A stretch of DNA of 64,000 nucleotides from Flaveria trinervia (Eukaryota > Streptophyta > Magnoliopsida > Asterales > Asteraceae), in contig CM046454.1 of the NCBI GenBank assembly GCA_025506515.1, positions 67,767,003 to 67,831,002 of the forward strand, given 5' to 3'. Below, in pieces: positions 10,691 through 23,074 of the stretch (position 1 is its first letter; the number at the start of each line of letters is the position of its first letter). The notes under the pieces were generated by a model. It searched no databases. It had not been told where the DNA came from and was given only the letters and a program-made list of their open reading frames with translations. Both the position numbers and the translations under genes were made by a program.

Positions 10691-12421
10691 TTGTCATCTC
10701 ATTCTAGGTTTCAAGAATCTGGATCACCATCTGTTGCTGCTGAATCACCTACAAATACTTGCATAGATCTCATTGAGTATCAAGAACTGAAGAATCACCC
10801 TATGTCTCAGATCATTGGTGACATCAATGCTGGTGTTTCAACTAGAAGTCAATTGTCCAACTTTTGCTTCTATGCTCTCTTCATCGGTCAACAAGAGCCA
10901 AAGAACTATCATATTGCATTAAGAGACAATGGATGGGTTGAACCTATGCAACTTGAGCTTCTTCAGTTTCAAAAGCAGCAAGTGTGGGAACTGGTTCCTC
11001 TTCTCCAAGGTAAGTGTACAATAGGCACTAAATGGGTGTTTAGGAATAAAACTGATGAAAAAGGCCAAATTGTCAAGAACAAGGCCAGACTGGTTGTACA
11101 GGGGTTTTCATCAGAAGAAGGTATTGATTATGATGAAACCTTTGGCCCTGTAGCCAGAATGGAAGCAATCAGATTGTTTTTAGCTTATGCTGCTTTTCAT
11201 AATCTCAAAGTTTTTCAAATGGATGTCAAAAGTGGATTCTTATATGGTAAAATAAAAGAAGAAGTTTATGTGTGCCAACCACCAAGTTTTGAAGATCATA
11301 AACATCCAGATTGGGTGTATAAACTTGATAAGGCTCTTTATGGGCTAAAACAAGCACCCAGAGCCTGGTATGAAACACTGTCTAACTTTCTTCTTCAAAA
11401 TAATTTTGCTAGAGGCTCCACAGATAAAACTTTGTTCAATAAGAAAGTGGGCATGCATAAGCTCCTTGTTCAAATTTATGTTGATGATATTATTTTTGCA
11501 TCCTCTGATCCATAGTTGTGTGATGCCTTTACTAAGTTGATGCAACAAAAGTTTGAAATGAGTGCCATGGGAGAATTATAGTTCTTTCTGGGGTTGCAAA
11601 ACAAACAAAAGGCTGATGGAACTTTCATTCATCAGTCAAAATATACAAAGGATTTATTGAAAAAGTTTGATTTACAAAACTGTAAGCCCTGCTCTACTCC
11701 CATGTGCAGCACCACACAACTGGATGCTGATCAGAAAGGTAAAGCAGTTGATGAATCCCTTTACAGATGTATGATTGGTTCTTTGATGTACCTTACAACT
11801 TCTAGACCATACATTTGTTTGCAACTTGTGTCTGTGCTAGATTTCAGGCTGCACCTAAAGTATCCCATATGATTGCAGTCAAAAGGATCTTTAGATATTT
11901 GCAAGGAACTCAATCTCTAGGACTTTGGTATTCCACTGGGCACTCTTGCAAATTAGTTGCTTTCCCTGATAGTGACTATGCAGGGTGTAAATTAACCAGA
12001 AAATCAACCTCTGGTGGATGCCAATTTCTAGGCAAATGTTTAGTTTCTTGGCAGAGTAAGAAACAAACCTCTGTTGCTACATCCACTACTGAAGCAGAGT
12101 ACATTGCTGCTGCAAGTTGTACATCTCAGGTACTTTGGCTTCAGAATCAATTACTAGATTATGACATTACAGAGACTAAGACTCCTTTACTGATGGACAG
12201 TGCTTCAGCTCTTTGTATTGTTAAGAATACTGTCCAGCATTCTAGGACCAAACATATTGAGATCAGACATCATATTATTAGGGATTGTTATGAAAAAGGT
12301 CTGATTGATCCAAAGTTTGTTTCCTAGTGCTAATGAGCTTGCAGATATATTTACTAAGCCTTTGGACAGTGCAACTTTTCAAAATCCATTGCTAAGGCTT
12401 GGTATGTTGCAGCTTAAATAA
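10691..12421 (+). pseudogene. Z2 RT and RNase H (several stops)
   Basis: The longest pol frame in the window: 10691-11515 runs from the linker through GTKWVFRNK, QMDVKSGFLYG (Ala to Gly after Ser in motif A), YGLKQAPRAWYE and QIYVDDIIFASS with an intact YVDD. A TAG follows at 11513-11515, and a second TAG replaces Gln in MGELQFF at about 11578. A frameshift near 11810 precedes RNase H (11815-12327) with DSDYAGCKLTRKSTSGG, ATSTTEAEYIAAASC and MDSASALCIVKN. The tail ends MLQLK and TAA at 12419-12421. Confidence 0.9.
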
Positions 12422-13011
12422 TTTGACAACTACTGATGATCTCAGCTCACAAGTACTAATGAGCATCAGTATACAGCTGTCACAAATATGTACTGAAGTT
12501 ATTTTATCTTCAGCAGTTTTCATAACTACTGAAGACTAAATTACTTAAAAAGTACCGAAGTCCTTTATTTGTTGCAAAGTACTGATGTGGTTACAACTAC
12601 TGAAGTCCGTTCTAACAGATAAGTACTGATGACCAATGAAACACCTGAAAATTAGATAATCTGCTGAGTAAGTGTTAAGGTCAAATGAAACAACTAAAAT
12701 ATGTGAATTGATGACAACAACTGATGAGTAATTTTATTCTTCAATTTTTTCAAACAACTGCTGTTTCATTTCAAAGCAACCAAAGCCAAAACCAAGACTT
12801 CAGTAGTTTTCAACTACTGATGACAAACACCAACTCTTCAGTTGTTTACAACATCTGAAAGTTAAAACCGTGTATTCAGTTGTTTTCTAACAACTGATGA
12901 CTAAAACGAAAACTTTCAGCTGTTTTCTTTCAGCCGTTTCATAACTTATAAATACCTAACCCTAACTTCAAACTTTTCATAAATCGATTTCCGAACGTTC
13001 GTCTTCCATTA
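12422..13011 (+). promoter_or_regulatory. Z2 pol-aORF spacer with motif array and TATA box
   Basis: This matches the Z1 spacer but is shorter and more decayed. It carries repeated AACTACTGAAG, CTTCAGTAGTT, CTTCAGTTGTT and CTTTCAGCTGTTT motifs in both orientations. TATAAATA at 12947-12954 is 65 bp before the aORF ATG at 13012, close to the 71 and 75 bp of the other two copies. I infer an internal promoter for the aORF. Confidence 0.55.
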
Positions 13012-16000
13012 ATGGCGACCATGCAAATCAAACCACGACACAATTGTGTTGCCTACTTCACAAAATCGGCCTTTTGGACTAAGTTGATGATGCTATCGAT
13101 CTGATGGTTGATTCCCCATATCGAACTGCTTTTCTTCTGAATCCAACCATCTATCCTGACTCTCTTCGTCAATTCTGACAAATGTCACCATCCATACTGG
13201 TGAGAATGATGTCGCGATCACTCTCCGGTCATTTGTAAACCAGAAGAAGGTGGTAGTCACTCCTGCTATCATTCGCCAAACACTAGATCTAAATGATGCT
13301 ACTTTGTCACCAAATATCCGAAGGGCACCATTGATCTCTCATTCATCAACCATGGCTATGGGGGTAACCTAAGTGCTACAACCATTATGAAAAAGCACTT
13401 CCATGATGCTGAACGCCTAATCTTGATATGATCAATGTCTGCCTTGCCCCCAAAATCTCTTCATGGGATCAAATGTCATCTAGGTGGCAGCAGGTATTGT
13501 ATTCTATTCTTGAACACCAAAGCTTAAATTTTTCTTAAATTATATTTGTAGAATTAAAAGATCTGGCAATGAAACCTGTAGCTAATAGATGGCTATTATA
13601 TCCAAGGTTTCTTATGGCCATAATCATGAATTAGTTACAATCTTATGGCCCTGTTGGCCTTGGAGTCCCTGCTGTGGTAGTGTTGCCAGAGGTATACTCC
13701 AGGCACAACTTTGACCCACACCTCAAAGAGGCTACCAAACTGCTAAAACCCAAGCAGAAGGTACCCACAGCCTCATCCTCCAGATCCAAAGTCCCCTCCA
13801 AACCTCATTCCAAACAAACCAAAAAGGCTACTCAGGGAGTTGAGTCCCCTAATGATGCGCCTACAACACAAAGGCAGGTTGAAACTATGAGTAGTAATCC
13901 CCCTGTAGTTTCCAGGACTCTACCAGCTGAAACCGCTCAGGTATTCTCTAAACAAAATCCTGATGCAACCAAATGGGGAAACCACATTACTGAAATCTCT
14001 CTCACTTGAGAGGATTGCCATTGAAGAGCACCATTCACCCCAGGTGCAATCCTTTTCCCACCTATCTCCCACTGAAGCCACCCCTACAAGCCCAAATGTG
14101 GTTATTGCACAAGTGCTGACTCAACTACATTCCTCTACCCCTCCCCATAAACCTATTACCACTGGGAAAACCTCAATAGTTGAGGGAGAGGATTATAATG
14201 TAGCTGATAACCCACAGCACAGGGATTACAGAGTTCAATCTCCCTGTGTAGAGGAGGAGATTAGAACATCTTGTGTGGTTGCCTCTTCTCCTTGTTCAGC
14301 ATATGATCAAGATGAAGATGGTATCATCTCTAAGTCCTCACCAGAGGCAACTGCCAATGAAGGACATTATCCTGAGGCAGGAAGTCCCCAGTTCCGAGAA
14401 ATAGGGGCACATGTGAATACTGATCTACACTCAGCACATGTTCATCCTGATTTCATCAGGAGGTCAGCTGATTCAGCACAGACTGATGATGACTTGGGCT
14501 TTTTCTTTGACGTTCTAGCCCACAATACTATTCTTGAGACTGAGGTATGCAGACTACAGGAACTGCTTGCCAAAATGTCACAAGAATCAAGTCCATCTGC
14601 CCACATTCACCCACAGATGGCAGTTTCTCCTGAAACTATCCCAAACACTGAGCCACTCTCAACAAATTTGCCACCAGCCTTTGTTTCAGGTGCCATTTCT
14701 CATGGACAGAACCCCTCTGAGCTAATGGTTGCTACCTTTCAAACATCCTTACCTCTCATCACTTCCATAATCACAACACTGTACATGAAGCCATTGATGA
14801 GAGGCTTTCCTCAAATCATCAATCTTTAGTTGATGCTGCTGTTTCTAAGAGACTTTCTGACATTCACACCCCTGAACCCAATGCACCCAAAAAGGGGGAG
14901 TCTAAGTCAGTGAAAGTAGACAAAAGAAAAAGAGCTGAAGAGGAAGCAGAAAAAGAGAGGAAAAAAAAGGAAATGATCACCTATAAGAGGAAGAAAAGCT
15001 CTGAAAGACTGAAGGTGAGAAAAAGTTAGAAGAATTGATCAAAGAAGCTGATGAGAAACATAGCAGATCTATGGATAAGATTATTGATCAACTCTTCAGA
15101 CAAGAATTTGACACTACCAAACTTGACTCTGAAATCAGAAGGTTAGAGATTCAAGAGATTGAACAAAAATGGGCAAGTTGGAGTGAGAAAGAAAGGGAAA
15201 GGCTGGAAACTATGGCAAGATTTATATCAAAACATCTGGAAAAGTCAATCATTGAAGTAAAATCATGGTCCAAAGAGAGTATTTTGGAGATAACCACCAA
15301 ATCATTCTTCAGAAGTATTTAACAAAGGATTGATTATAAAAGCTCTTAATGAAGCTGGTGCTGGGAAAAGGACTGATATGGCAAAATTATCCAAAGCTTC
15401 ACTAACATCCAAGATACTAAAGCAGCCCGCACAATCACCCAAACCAAAACAACCACCCTCACAACCCTCAAAACCAATTCCTTTACACAACAAACCTACT
15501 CAACCCATTACCAATGATGCACCTAAGAGGAAGAGGAGGGTGTTGAGGATGGAAGAAGAAGATGATGATGATGAGGATGATAGTCTGCCACTCTCTGCTG
15601 TTCTCAAAATAAAAATACCTGAGCCTAAGAGTCAACCAACAACAATCACACCTGACTTTCAAAGGGAAATTGTAAAAGTCAAACTTGAAGAAGCAGAACA
15701 GCACAAACAACATGATGAGCAACTGTTAAGGATGATTGATAAAGAGTTTCCCAAGTCTTCATCCATACAAGCTATGAAGAACATGCTCAGAGGTTGTATG
15801 CTCTCAGATTTACATTCCAACATCAGAAAGAGAGAGTAAGAATTTGGCCTGACCCCAGAGTAAGTGACAGAATTCACAAAAAGAAGATTCCAAGCAGATA
15901 CAATGGCCAAGTAAAGAAGATTGTAGATGCTATGATAATGCTGGCCATTGTAGTGTCACCCTGGGAAATCCTTGAGGACTTCAAGAGAGCTTACAAGTCT

Positions 16001-16256
16001 AAGATGACTCCTCAAACTTTACTAGAAAACAAAATGGTAAAGAAGGGGTTAATCTACAAGAAGCTTGAAGAAATAAGAAGAAATGAGCTCCAGTTATTGC
16101 TTGAAGGCACTCATCCTGATGAGTTTGCATACAGATAGATAACAACTATGGCGCTGAAAAATGGAAAGTGGAGCTGAAGAACTCATAATGGAAGAACAAG
16201 TTCTTTTCCTTGACGCCTATGTCAGAGAGTCTTACAGACTTATCATTGGGAAGTAG
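13012..16256 (+). pseudogene. Z2 aORF (broken, C-terminal deletion)
   Basis: This opens MATMQIKPRHNCVAYFTKS; a frameshift at about 13083 and others up to 13670 break the N-domain, where the YPRF motif is still legible near 13600. The Pro/Ser/Thr-rich middle (13674-14829) and charged segment (15035-15322, then 15330-15839) are fairly well kept. The C-terminal block (15794-16256) keeps RIWPDPRVS, SPWEILEDF and ENKMVKKGL. It lacks about 50 bp present in Z1, in the segment that encodes the YLSEYYGPE region. It ends at TAG 16254-16256. Function is unknown. Confidence 0.75.
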
Positions 16257-16434
16257 GTTTCATGGATGGGGTAACAGCTCTGTGTCCAATTCCCTAAGAC
16301 AGTGTTCCCCTTCATCCTTTGCCAATCAAACCTTCCGAAATCTCTTCCCTGGCCTGAGCTTATATTGAAGAATTTTGAGCTGATCCAGATTTTGTTTCTG
16401 CCAATAAGTGGGACTTCAATAATTTTAAAGGTTT

Positions 16435-16486
16435 TGGCTGCATTGGTTCAGGGGGTGTTTGTTGGACCAAAAGAACCAATGAGCCA
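16435..16486 (+). promoter_or_regulatory. Z2 polypurine tract within an inverted repeat
   Basis: The purine tract CAGGGGGTGTT (16449-16459) is interrupted by a T compared with Z1. The arms TGGCTGCATTGGTTC (16435-16449) and GAACCAATGAGCCA (16473-16486) are unchanged, although the tract itself has mutated. Confidence 0.75.
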
Positions 16487-17262
16487 GATCAGAAAAACCT
16501 TTAAGTCCCACAAACATCAAAACAACTGAAGTAATCTACAACAGCTGAAGACAAAGTCTGAAGACAACTGCTGAACATAAAGTCTGAAGACAAAGTCTAA
16601 AGACAACTGCTGAAGACAAAGTCTGAAGACAACTGCTGAAGACAAAGCCTGAAGACAAAGTCTGAAGAAAAAGTCTGAAGACAAGTCTGAAGACAACTGC
16701 TGAAGACAAAGTTTGAAGACAAAGTCTGAAGACAATAGCTGAAGACAAAGTCTGAAGACAACTGCCGAAGACAAAGTCCGAAGATCAAGTTCTCAAAAGT
16801 TGTCATAACAGCTCAAGTAGTTCTCTTCAGTAGTTGTGATGGTTTCATTTTAGTAGTTTGTAATCAGTAGTTTTATATTATGTAAAACATCTGAAGTTCT
16901 TACACTTCAGACGTTATAACTTCAGTAGTTGTAATGTTACCTTTAGTGAAGGTGTCCTCAGTTGTTGTGGACATCTTGAGTAGTTTAGTTTACTTTCAGT
17001 TGTTTGTATAAATCAGTTAGATGTCACTATCAAGTGATGTCAGCTGATGTCACATTCCTTATAAAAGGAATGTTGACCTAATTTCCCTGTACGGGAAGCT
17101 CATGCATGAATGAAAACATTGTTTTTGCAGAAAACTCTCTCTCTATAACCATTACTGTTTGATTGAATATTCATATTATTCTTGCTAGAATTTCTTCTAA
17201 TTCGTGTGCTATTCCGCTGCAAATCGTAATCTAATTAATCAAACTAGATCTCGATCTCTTCA
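16460..17262 (+). repeat. Z2 3' LTR
   Basis: It starts TGTTGGACC. Its U3 contains a regular 13-bp array (16550-16782), then CTTCAGTAGTT-like motifs and TATAAAAG at 17060-17067. The R/U5-like end includes ATTCCGCTGC and is decayed; I place the 3' boundary near 17262 by comparison with the Z3 LTR. Flanking W sequence begins shortly after. No target-site duplication was found. Confidence 0.7.
16550..16782 (+). repeat. 18-unit 13-bp tandem array inside the Z2 LTR
   Basis: Units are variants of GACAAAGTCTGAA and GACAACTGCTGAA. I count 18 units in register, one of them 12 bp long, ending exactly at 16782. The other Z LTRs have the same words with irregular spacing, so this looks like a local expansion of the family motif in U3. 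Confidence 0.85.
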
Positions 17263-17279
17263 ATCTTTTATCACAATCC

Positions 17280-20200
17280 ACCTCATTTCTTACAAGCTTA
17301 AGATTAAAAGTATCAGAGTCACTAAACCATCTCAAAATCGGTTTTTAGATGTTTGAGTACCATCAATTACCTTCAACCCTGGATTAGTTACCTTTTTGAA
17401 ATATCTGTCTCCAAAAGCTTCTAGATAATCTACATCCGTGGATGCAGCAGACTCTCCTTTGTCTTTCCTTTTTAACTTTTGAAAATACATTTTCTCTTCG
17501 TGATCATATCTTGTCTTTAGAAAAGCTGGCATTCTTAAAATCCCTCTATCAAGTAACTTTACACATTTTTCTCCTTTTGAAGCATTTGAAGGGTTAATTA
17601 GAGTCAACTTATGTAATTATTTTAAGTCTTGTACCGGAAGAGCAATGATGCTTAAGTAGAAATGATAGACATCACAAATTGGATTCACTCTCTTAATATG
17701 CATCAAATACCTCATCATATTTCCAAGCAACGATCTTCACCTCCTTATATTTCTCAGGCACAATCATAGCATTTAGTTGCTTAGAAATAATTTATCATTT
17801 CTAAAGGACATTTCTTACTAAATCTCCAACAGATCTCGCTTTATTCCATAATTGTTTCTGATTCAAATCAACTTTGTAAGATTTAGTTTGTGAATCTTGA
17901 AACATCTTTAGCAGCTCCTTCCTCTTCTCATGACTTCTTGTTTTAACTCCATAGATTTTATTTCGTGAGGTTTCAATGCCTTTGTTCTCTTGGTTATCTT
18001 TAGATACTAAGGGTTATCCATGTCAAGCACAATCATCTTTTTTGTTTCTTGAAAGCTTTGGACTAACCTTCTAAGAGATTCACCTTGTAATCTATTAAAT
18101 CTTTTTTCTAGGATAATTCTTGGATTGCAACCACTTCCTAAGAGTAGGAATACTCATGTTTTAGGATTAGGATGGTGCAATCCTTTTTCATGAATATCAT
18201 CAACATTTATGCTTTCATTTATTAGAGCCCACTCACCATGTTCTAAATTGATCTCATTAGGGTCTACCGGAGCTGATGACTCTACAATCATACATTTCTC
18301 ATATTCTTCATTGATTTGAGTCATAATCAACCCGTCTAAAAATACCTTATTATACTTTTTTCTTGACAAGATAATTATACCTATCTTCATAATCAATTGG
18401 TATATCTTTTTCAGCATGTGTTATAGGAGAATCAATGAAATCACATACATCATCTTCTTCAAGCACCTCATCATAGCATTCATCAGGTAGATCTGAATCA
18501 ATAACCTCTCTTTCATTATCTCAATATCTTCAGTCAATCTTTTCATAACTTCTTCAACAATCTTTTGCACTTTATCCGGAACAAAAGATGGTTCAACTTC
18601 ATCTAGTTTTCTTTTTTCCCATTTCTGATTCAGTAAACTTTTCAGTCATAACTTCTTGAACTTCTTCTTCTATTTGTTTCACAGTCATAATCACCTCACC
18701 CTCTTTTTCCTTTTCTTTCACACTTTATTTCATTATCTCAATATCTTCAGTCAATCTTTTCACTTTTTCTTCCAAATCCGCTATCAACTTATCCTTATTT
18801 TCATTTTCACCCTTCAAAACTACATTCTCATCTGACAAGCTCTTTATTTTCTCATCATGATCAACAATCTTTGATTTCAACTCATCTATTGTTTCTTCAT
18901 CACTATTAACTTCAGTTTGAATACAAACATCACTGGTTTGTTTCATAATTGTCTCATCAATAATATTCTAAGGCTCTTGAGTGTTTGATGGTTCATTGGC
19001 AATCATATTTTGAATAATAGGCTCTGATAGAATAGCATCAAGAAAATTAAAATCAAAAGTTTGATTATGATCTAAATTTGCTTCAACAGCCTCTTCATTC
19101 ACATCATTACCATCATCTACATTTTCATCATTCATCTCTGCTTCAATATTACCTTCATCATTCTTGGCAGTCTCATCTCTATGCTAAGACACTATTTCTT
19201 CACTATCCATATCTTGAATAGTTTCTTCAACATTTCTTCCAACATTACCTCCCTGATTATCTCCATCATCATCATCATCGTCGTCATAATTTTGATCATT
19301 ATCATCTCCATGTTCATCATTTGAACTATCATTATCATTATGTTTATCTTCAGTCTCATGATCATCCTCTTCATTTACAATCATTTCTTCATATACATCA
19401 TTGATCAAGTCATTAGGATCAACTGGCTCATCCTTAGTCAAATGAACATGTTGTTGATGGATATCAACTTCATCCATAGCAACATTTCTTATATATTCAA
19501 ATTAAGGAACATTTGGAGCTCCTGTGATGACTGCTAATCTCATATATACAATCTCAAACATATGTTCTAATTCCAATCTTTCACCATGTACTCCATATAG
19601 AGACAAATCTGGATGTTCTTCATTTATGATCAATTGAAAAAAATCTTGGATACATCACATATTTGTTCCTCTTTCCATTCTCCAAGTTTAAGATGAAACC
19701 ATTCATATTCCATTTAGCCATGTTAAACCTTCTATTTATGGCTAAGGCAACTATTGCAGAAGCAATGTCCACGGGAAAAGAGTTCCACCCTGTACTTCTT
19801 TTGGACATACAATGTTGAAAGATATAGCATATCAGCTTACAATGGCTATACACTTGAGCTCTAAAAAATTGCTTCTTAGGAAAGTTATCAGGATGACCTA
19901 TCAACATGAAAGTTTCTCTATACTCATTAAAAGTGCATTCTGATAAATCTTGTGGATCATTATCATCCAATCTTAGAGCTACTCTGATAGAATGTTTAGA
20001 CACTTCTATCATTCTATCTCCTGTAATGAACCCCGTTAGAACTTTTCTTCCTTCTTCATCTTTTTCATCTGCTACAGTTCTCTAAAACTTCTTTATCCAT
20101 CTTGCATAGATGCCTGGTCTTGAACATATAGCATAGACATATTTGGTTGTCAGGATAAATCTGATCATCTCCTCATAACCAACTCCTTCTCTTATTTCCT

Positions 20201-20355
20201 CATTTAAGAAAGCAACCACATTATGTTTAGGCTCAAACTTGAGCTCAGCCATCTTCCAATCATAAAGAAACAATTTCAAGAATACAAGTATTTCAAATTA
20301 AAAACATTTGATTAGTTTTCAAACATTACCTAATAGATTTACAAATTTTTAAACG
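17280..20355 (-). pseudogene. Family W aORF fragment (reverse strand)
   Basis: A degenerate coding region read on the minus strand from ATG 20252 down to 17332. The N-domain begins MAELKFEPKHNVVAFLNEE, which echoes the KPRHNCVAYL start of the Z aORF. It continues through an RVALRLDDNDPQ segment to KYVMYPRFF at about 19640, matching the YPRF site of the other families. Next are an Asp/Glu-rich tract (19184-19477), a helix-prone segment rich in Glu/Lys/Asp (18725-18946) and a C-terminal piece ending at 17332. Stops separate all parts. No W pol or LTR is present; Z2 abuts one side and X1 the other. Function is unknown. Confidence 0.6.
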
Positions 20356-20360
20356 GACAG

Positions 20361-23007
20361 CTACCATCCCCAGACTTTAGACTTAAACCAACCCATTCCT
20401 AACCTTGACTCCTATACTGATGAAGACTTAGGTTTCAGTGAGTACCATGACTCTCTTTTCTTTTCCACTTCTCAAAGAGAGATGGGTGCTCCTGAGTCTC
20501 CTATGTCTAGCCCATATTAGTCACCCTTAACAGAGGTGGATACTTCTGAACCTGTTCAGGATATCCATATGGAAGAGGCTCTCACTTCTGTAAGTGATTA
20601 CATTATTCAGAACTCAACCATGGCAACTTAGCCCATTGACACCTCAACTAAGGCTGACAGTGAGCAGAGAAAATCCAGCAGCCAAGAACCATGGCAATCA
20701 TCTGATGAAGATGAGGGGAATCTGAGGCTAAAGGTGCAAAAATTGTCACAAACATGCACCTATTTAGTCTCCAAGGTCAGTCATCTTGAATCTCAGGTGA
20801 CTATCTTGCAAAACAAGGTCAACGATCAGCAACTTGATATTTCTTATCTCAAGGAATAACTAGCTAGGAGACCTTTAAGAAGAGCTTAACCAGGAACACA
20901 AGAACCTGTGAGTGTGATTGACCTAACTACTAGCTCTCCTAAGCAAGAGGGTGATGCTACCAAAAAGGGGGAGAAAGTCATTATAGTTACAAAACCTAGA
21001 ACTTCTTCAGGAGTATGGACATTGAGGACTCACCATCCTCACTTGTAATTGTGCATACTCAGTAACTTCCTCAAGTTCACATTGATGTGGACTCCATAGA
21101 CTCCTACATTCGGAGTTTTTTTAAGGAAGGTATACCAAGGGAAATGTCATATTCACCAACTTCAAATCACATTATTGGGTGGATGTATGATGAGAACAGA
21201 AGAGCCCTCATCATTCAAGAGTTCAAGGGCAGCAAGAAGTCTTCAACTTTCATACTTTGAACTTCTATGAAAGTCTTGATCTTGTCAGCATGCCACTTGT
21301 AAACCAAGGCCAATCCAAACAAGCTGAAAAGCTGGCTCAAAAAATTCATGATAGAATCACTGTACAGTTTAGCTTTAGAAGGAGACTAAGGCAATCAGGC
21401 AATATCATTGGTCAAGTGGATGTTGAGGTAGACCCTAAGATTAGCTTCATAGGGGAAACCTTCACTGAAGGCTCAATGGAAGAACCTAAGAGCCCTGTCT
21501 CACCATCAACTGTTGCAGAGGTTCATTCCCTTTATGAGACACCTACTGGTGAAGGTGCATCGCAACCTCTCTCTAGCCAGAGCTTGGAAGCTACACCAAG
21601 CAATGAAGGCCAAGCTCTATCCACCCTGAGTCATAAAGGTCTGTGAGTGACAAAAGGAAAAGAAAAATGACTTCTGAGGAGATTAAGGAGGAGGTGAGAG
21701 AGAGGAAAAGGAAGCTGAGGGGAGAAAGTTCCTCTACTAGGTCTGCAAGACTCATGGAAGCTGCTATCAGGGTTGCCCCTAGGCCAACACTGAGAATGAT
21801 AAGTTGTGGGTAGTCAGGATCAAGTACTTGCGTACTATGAACTATGACATTGATAATATCATCTCCCTCCCCTTAGATGAATTAAATGAACCGGCTGACA
21901 TGGAATTGTCAAAGGAGGCAGAGATGCAAAGCTACTTCTTTAAATCAAAGAAGAAAGAAGAAAGAAAAGACTGTACAAGCATGTGCCTACTCTCTCCCTA
22001 GTTCAAGAAAGTCCTGTACAAGAGGATATGGTTCCACAAGAACCTTAGGTAGACAAAGAAAAGGATAGGATCAACATGATCAACTATCTGAGTGTCACGG
22101 GCCTCTATTAGGCTGCTGCACTTCTTTCCTTACCCTTTGACTACATTGAGTTTGAGTACCTGAAACAACTAGAACTTGAGATAGTCAAAAAAAGAAAGAT
22201 CACCAAAAGAAAGTTAAGGGAAGAGGTTGCAAAGTCAAGAGCCATCATCCAGAAAATTATGAAGAAGTCTGCTGATAGGCAGAGGATGATGAGCTTCTTG
22301 AAGCTGTATGGATTCTCCAAAAGGAGACTTGGCCCTATGTCTCTGTCCGCTATGGATGAGCATATCAGGGTAATCAAGCAGAAGATCAAGAGTGGAGAGC
22401 TAATGGAGATACACTCCCCTCCAAGTCAAGCTCCACCTGAGTGGAGGTTAAGGTTGAACAACCTGAGACAACACAACCTGAACCTCCTATTGAGCCTTAG
22501 CAAGCTTCATCTTTTGATCTGTAGCAAGGTCAAACTCCCTCTCCTTCTAAACCTGTAAGGGAGGAAGACCCAACTAAGAAAGACAAAGAAGATCAATCAG
22601 GTGCTGCAGGCCAGTCTTCTTAGTTAAAAAGATCAAAGAGGAGAAAAAGGATGGCTTCCAGACCAAAGTCAAAGAAGAAGAAGAAAGAAGCATCCTTCTC
22701 CAAACCTCAGGATGATTCAAAACATCCTGAGGATGTGCAACTAGAGGATGCTCCATCATCTCCCATTCAAATAGCTCCAATAGCATCAAGAAGACCCATC
22801 TTGTCCTGGACATACACTACAAATCTAGAAAGATGGTATGTCATGAGAGATCAAGGTATTAATAATGTCTACACATGGCAAGACATATTTAATCTGCCTT
22901 TGAATGATCTCTTTGACACGAGAACACACTTTGAGAGTCTGAGTGATGCTGATCATCTCATGAAGAAAGGGATGGTTATCATCATGATGAGGACTATAAT
23001 CATCTGA
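20361..23007 (+). pseudogene. X1 aORF, middle and C-terminal part (broken)
   Basis: The first part encodes acidic and Ser-rich sequence (SYTDEDLGF, SEQRKSSSQEP). A helix-prone segment (KVSHLESQVTILQNKVNDQQ) and a KKGEKV stretch encoded by a polypurine run follow. The later part includes a basic segment, NMINYLSVTGLY-like sequence and KKSADRQRMMSFLKLYGFSK (22261 on). The end is PILSWTYTTNLERWYVMRDQ, then NVYTWQDIFNLPLNDLF and RTIII with a stop at 23007. X2 aligns throughout. Many stops break the frame. Function is unknown; the layout matches the aORFs of Z and Y. Confidence 0.7.
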
Positions 23008-23028
23008 AGTATTCAAAGTGTTTTGGTA

Positions 23029-23074
23029 GCATCAGCCTAGGGGAAGTTTGTAAGGTATAATACGAGGCTAATAC
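23029..23074 (+). promoter_or_regulatory. X1 polypurine tract and decayed inverted repeat
   Basis: AGGGGAAGTT precedes the LTR start TGTAAGG at 23049. The left arm GCATCAGCCT (23029-23038) is intact; the right arm reads AGGCTAATAC (23065-23074), decayed from the perfect AGGCTGATGC of X2. Confidence 0.65.

Larger units (their letters stand above)
7326..17262 (+). mobile_element. Z2: 5'-deleted family Z copia element
   Basis: A near full-length internal region: gag from its middle, protease, integrase, RT/RNase H, spacer, aORF, polypurine tract and a 3' LTR. Compared with Z3, the primer site, leader and roughly the first third of gag are missing, and the preceding LTR runs straight into gag codons. 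All genes carry stops or frameshifts. It is in the same orientation and family as Z1. Confidence 0.85.

Noticed and set aside
16517..16806. Three overlapping minus-strand frames rich in Leu, Phe and Cys
   Set aside because: They are translations of the 13-bp LTR array, which has no stops in these frames because of its repeat unit.
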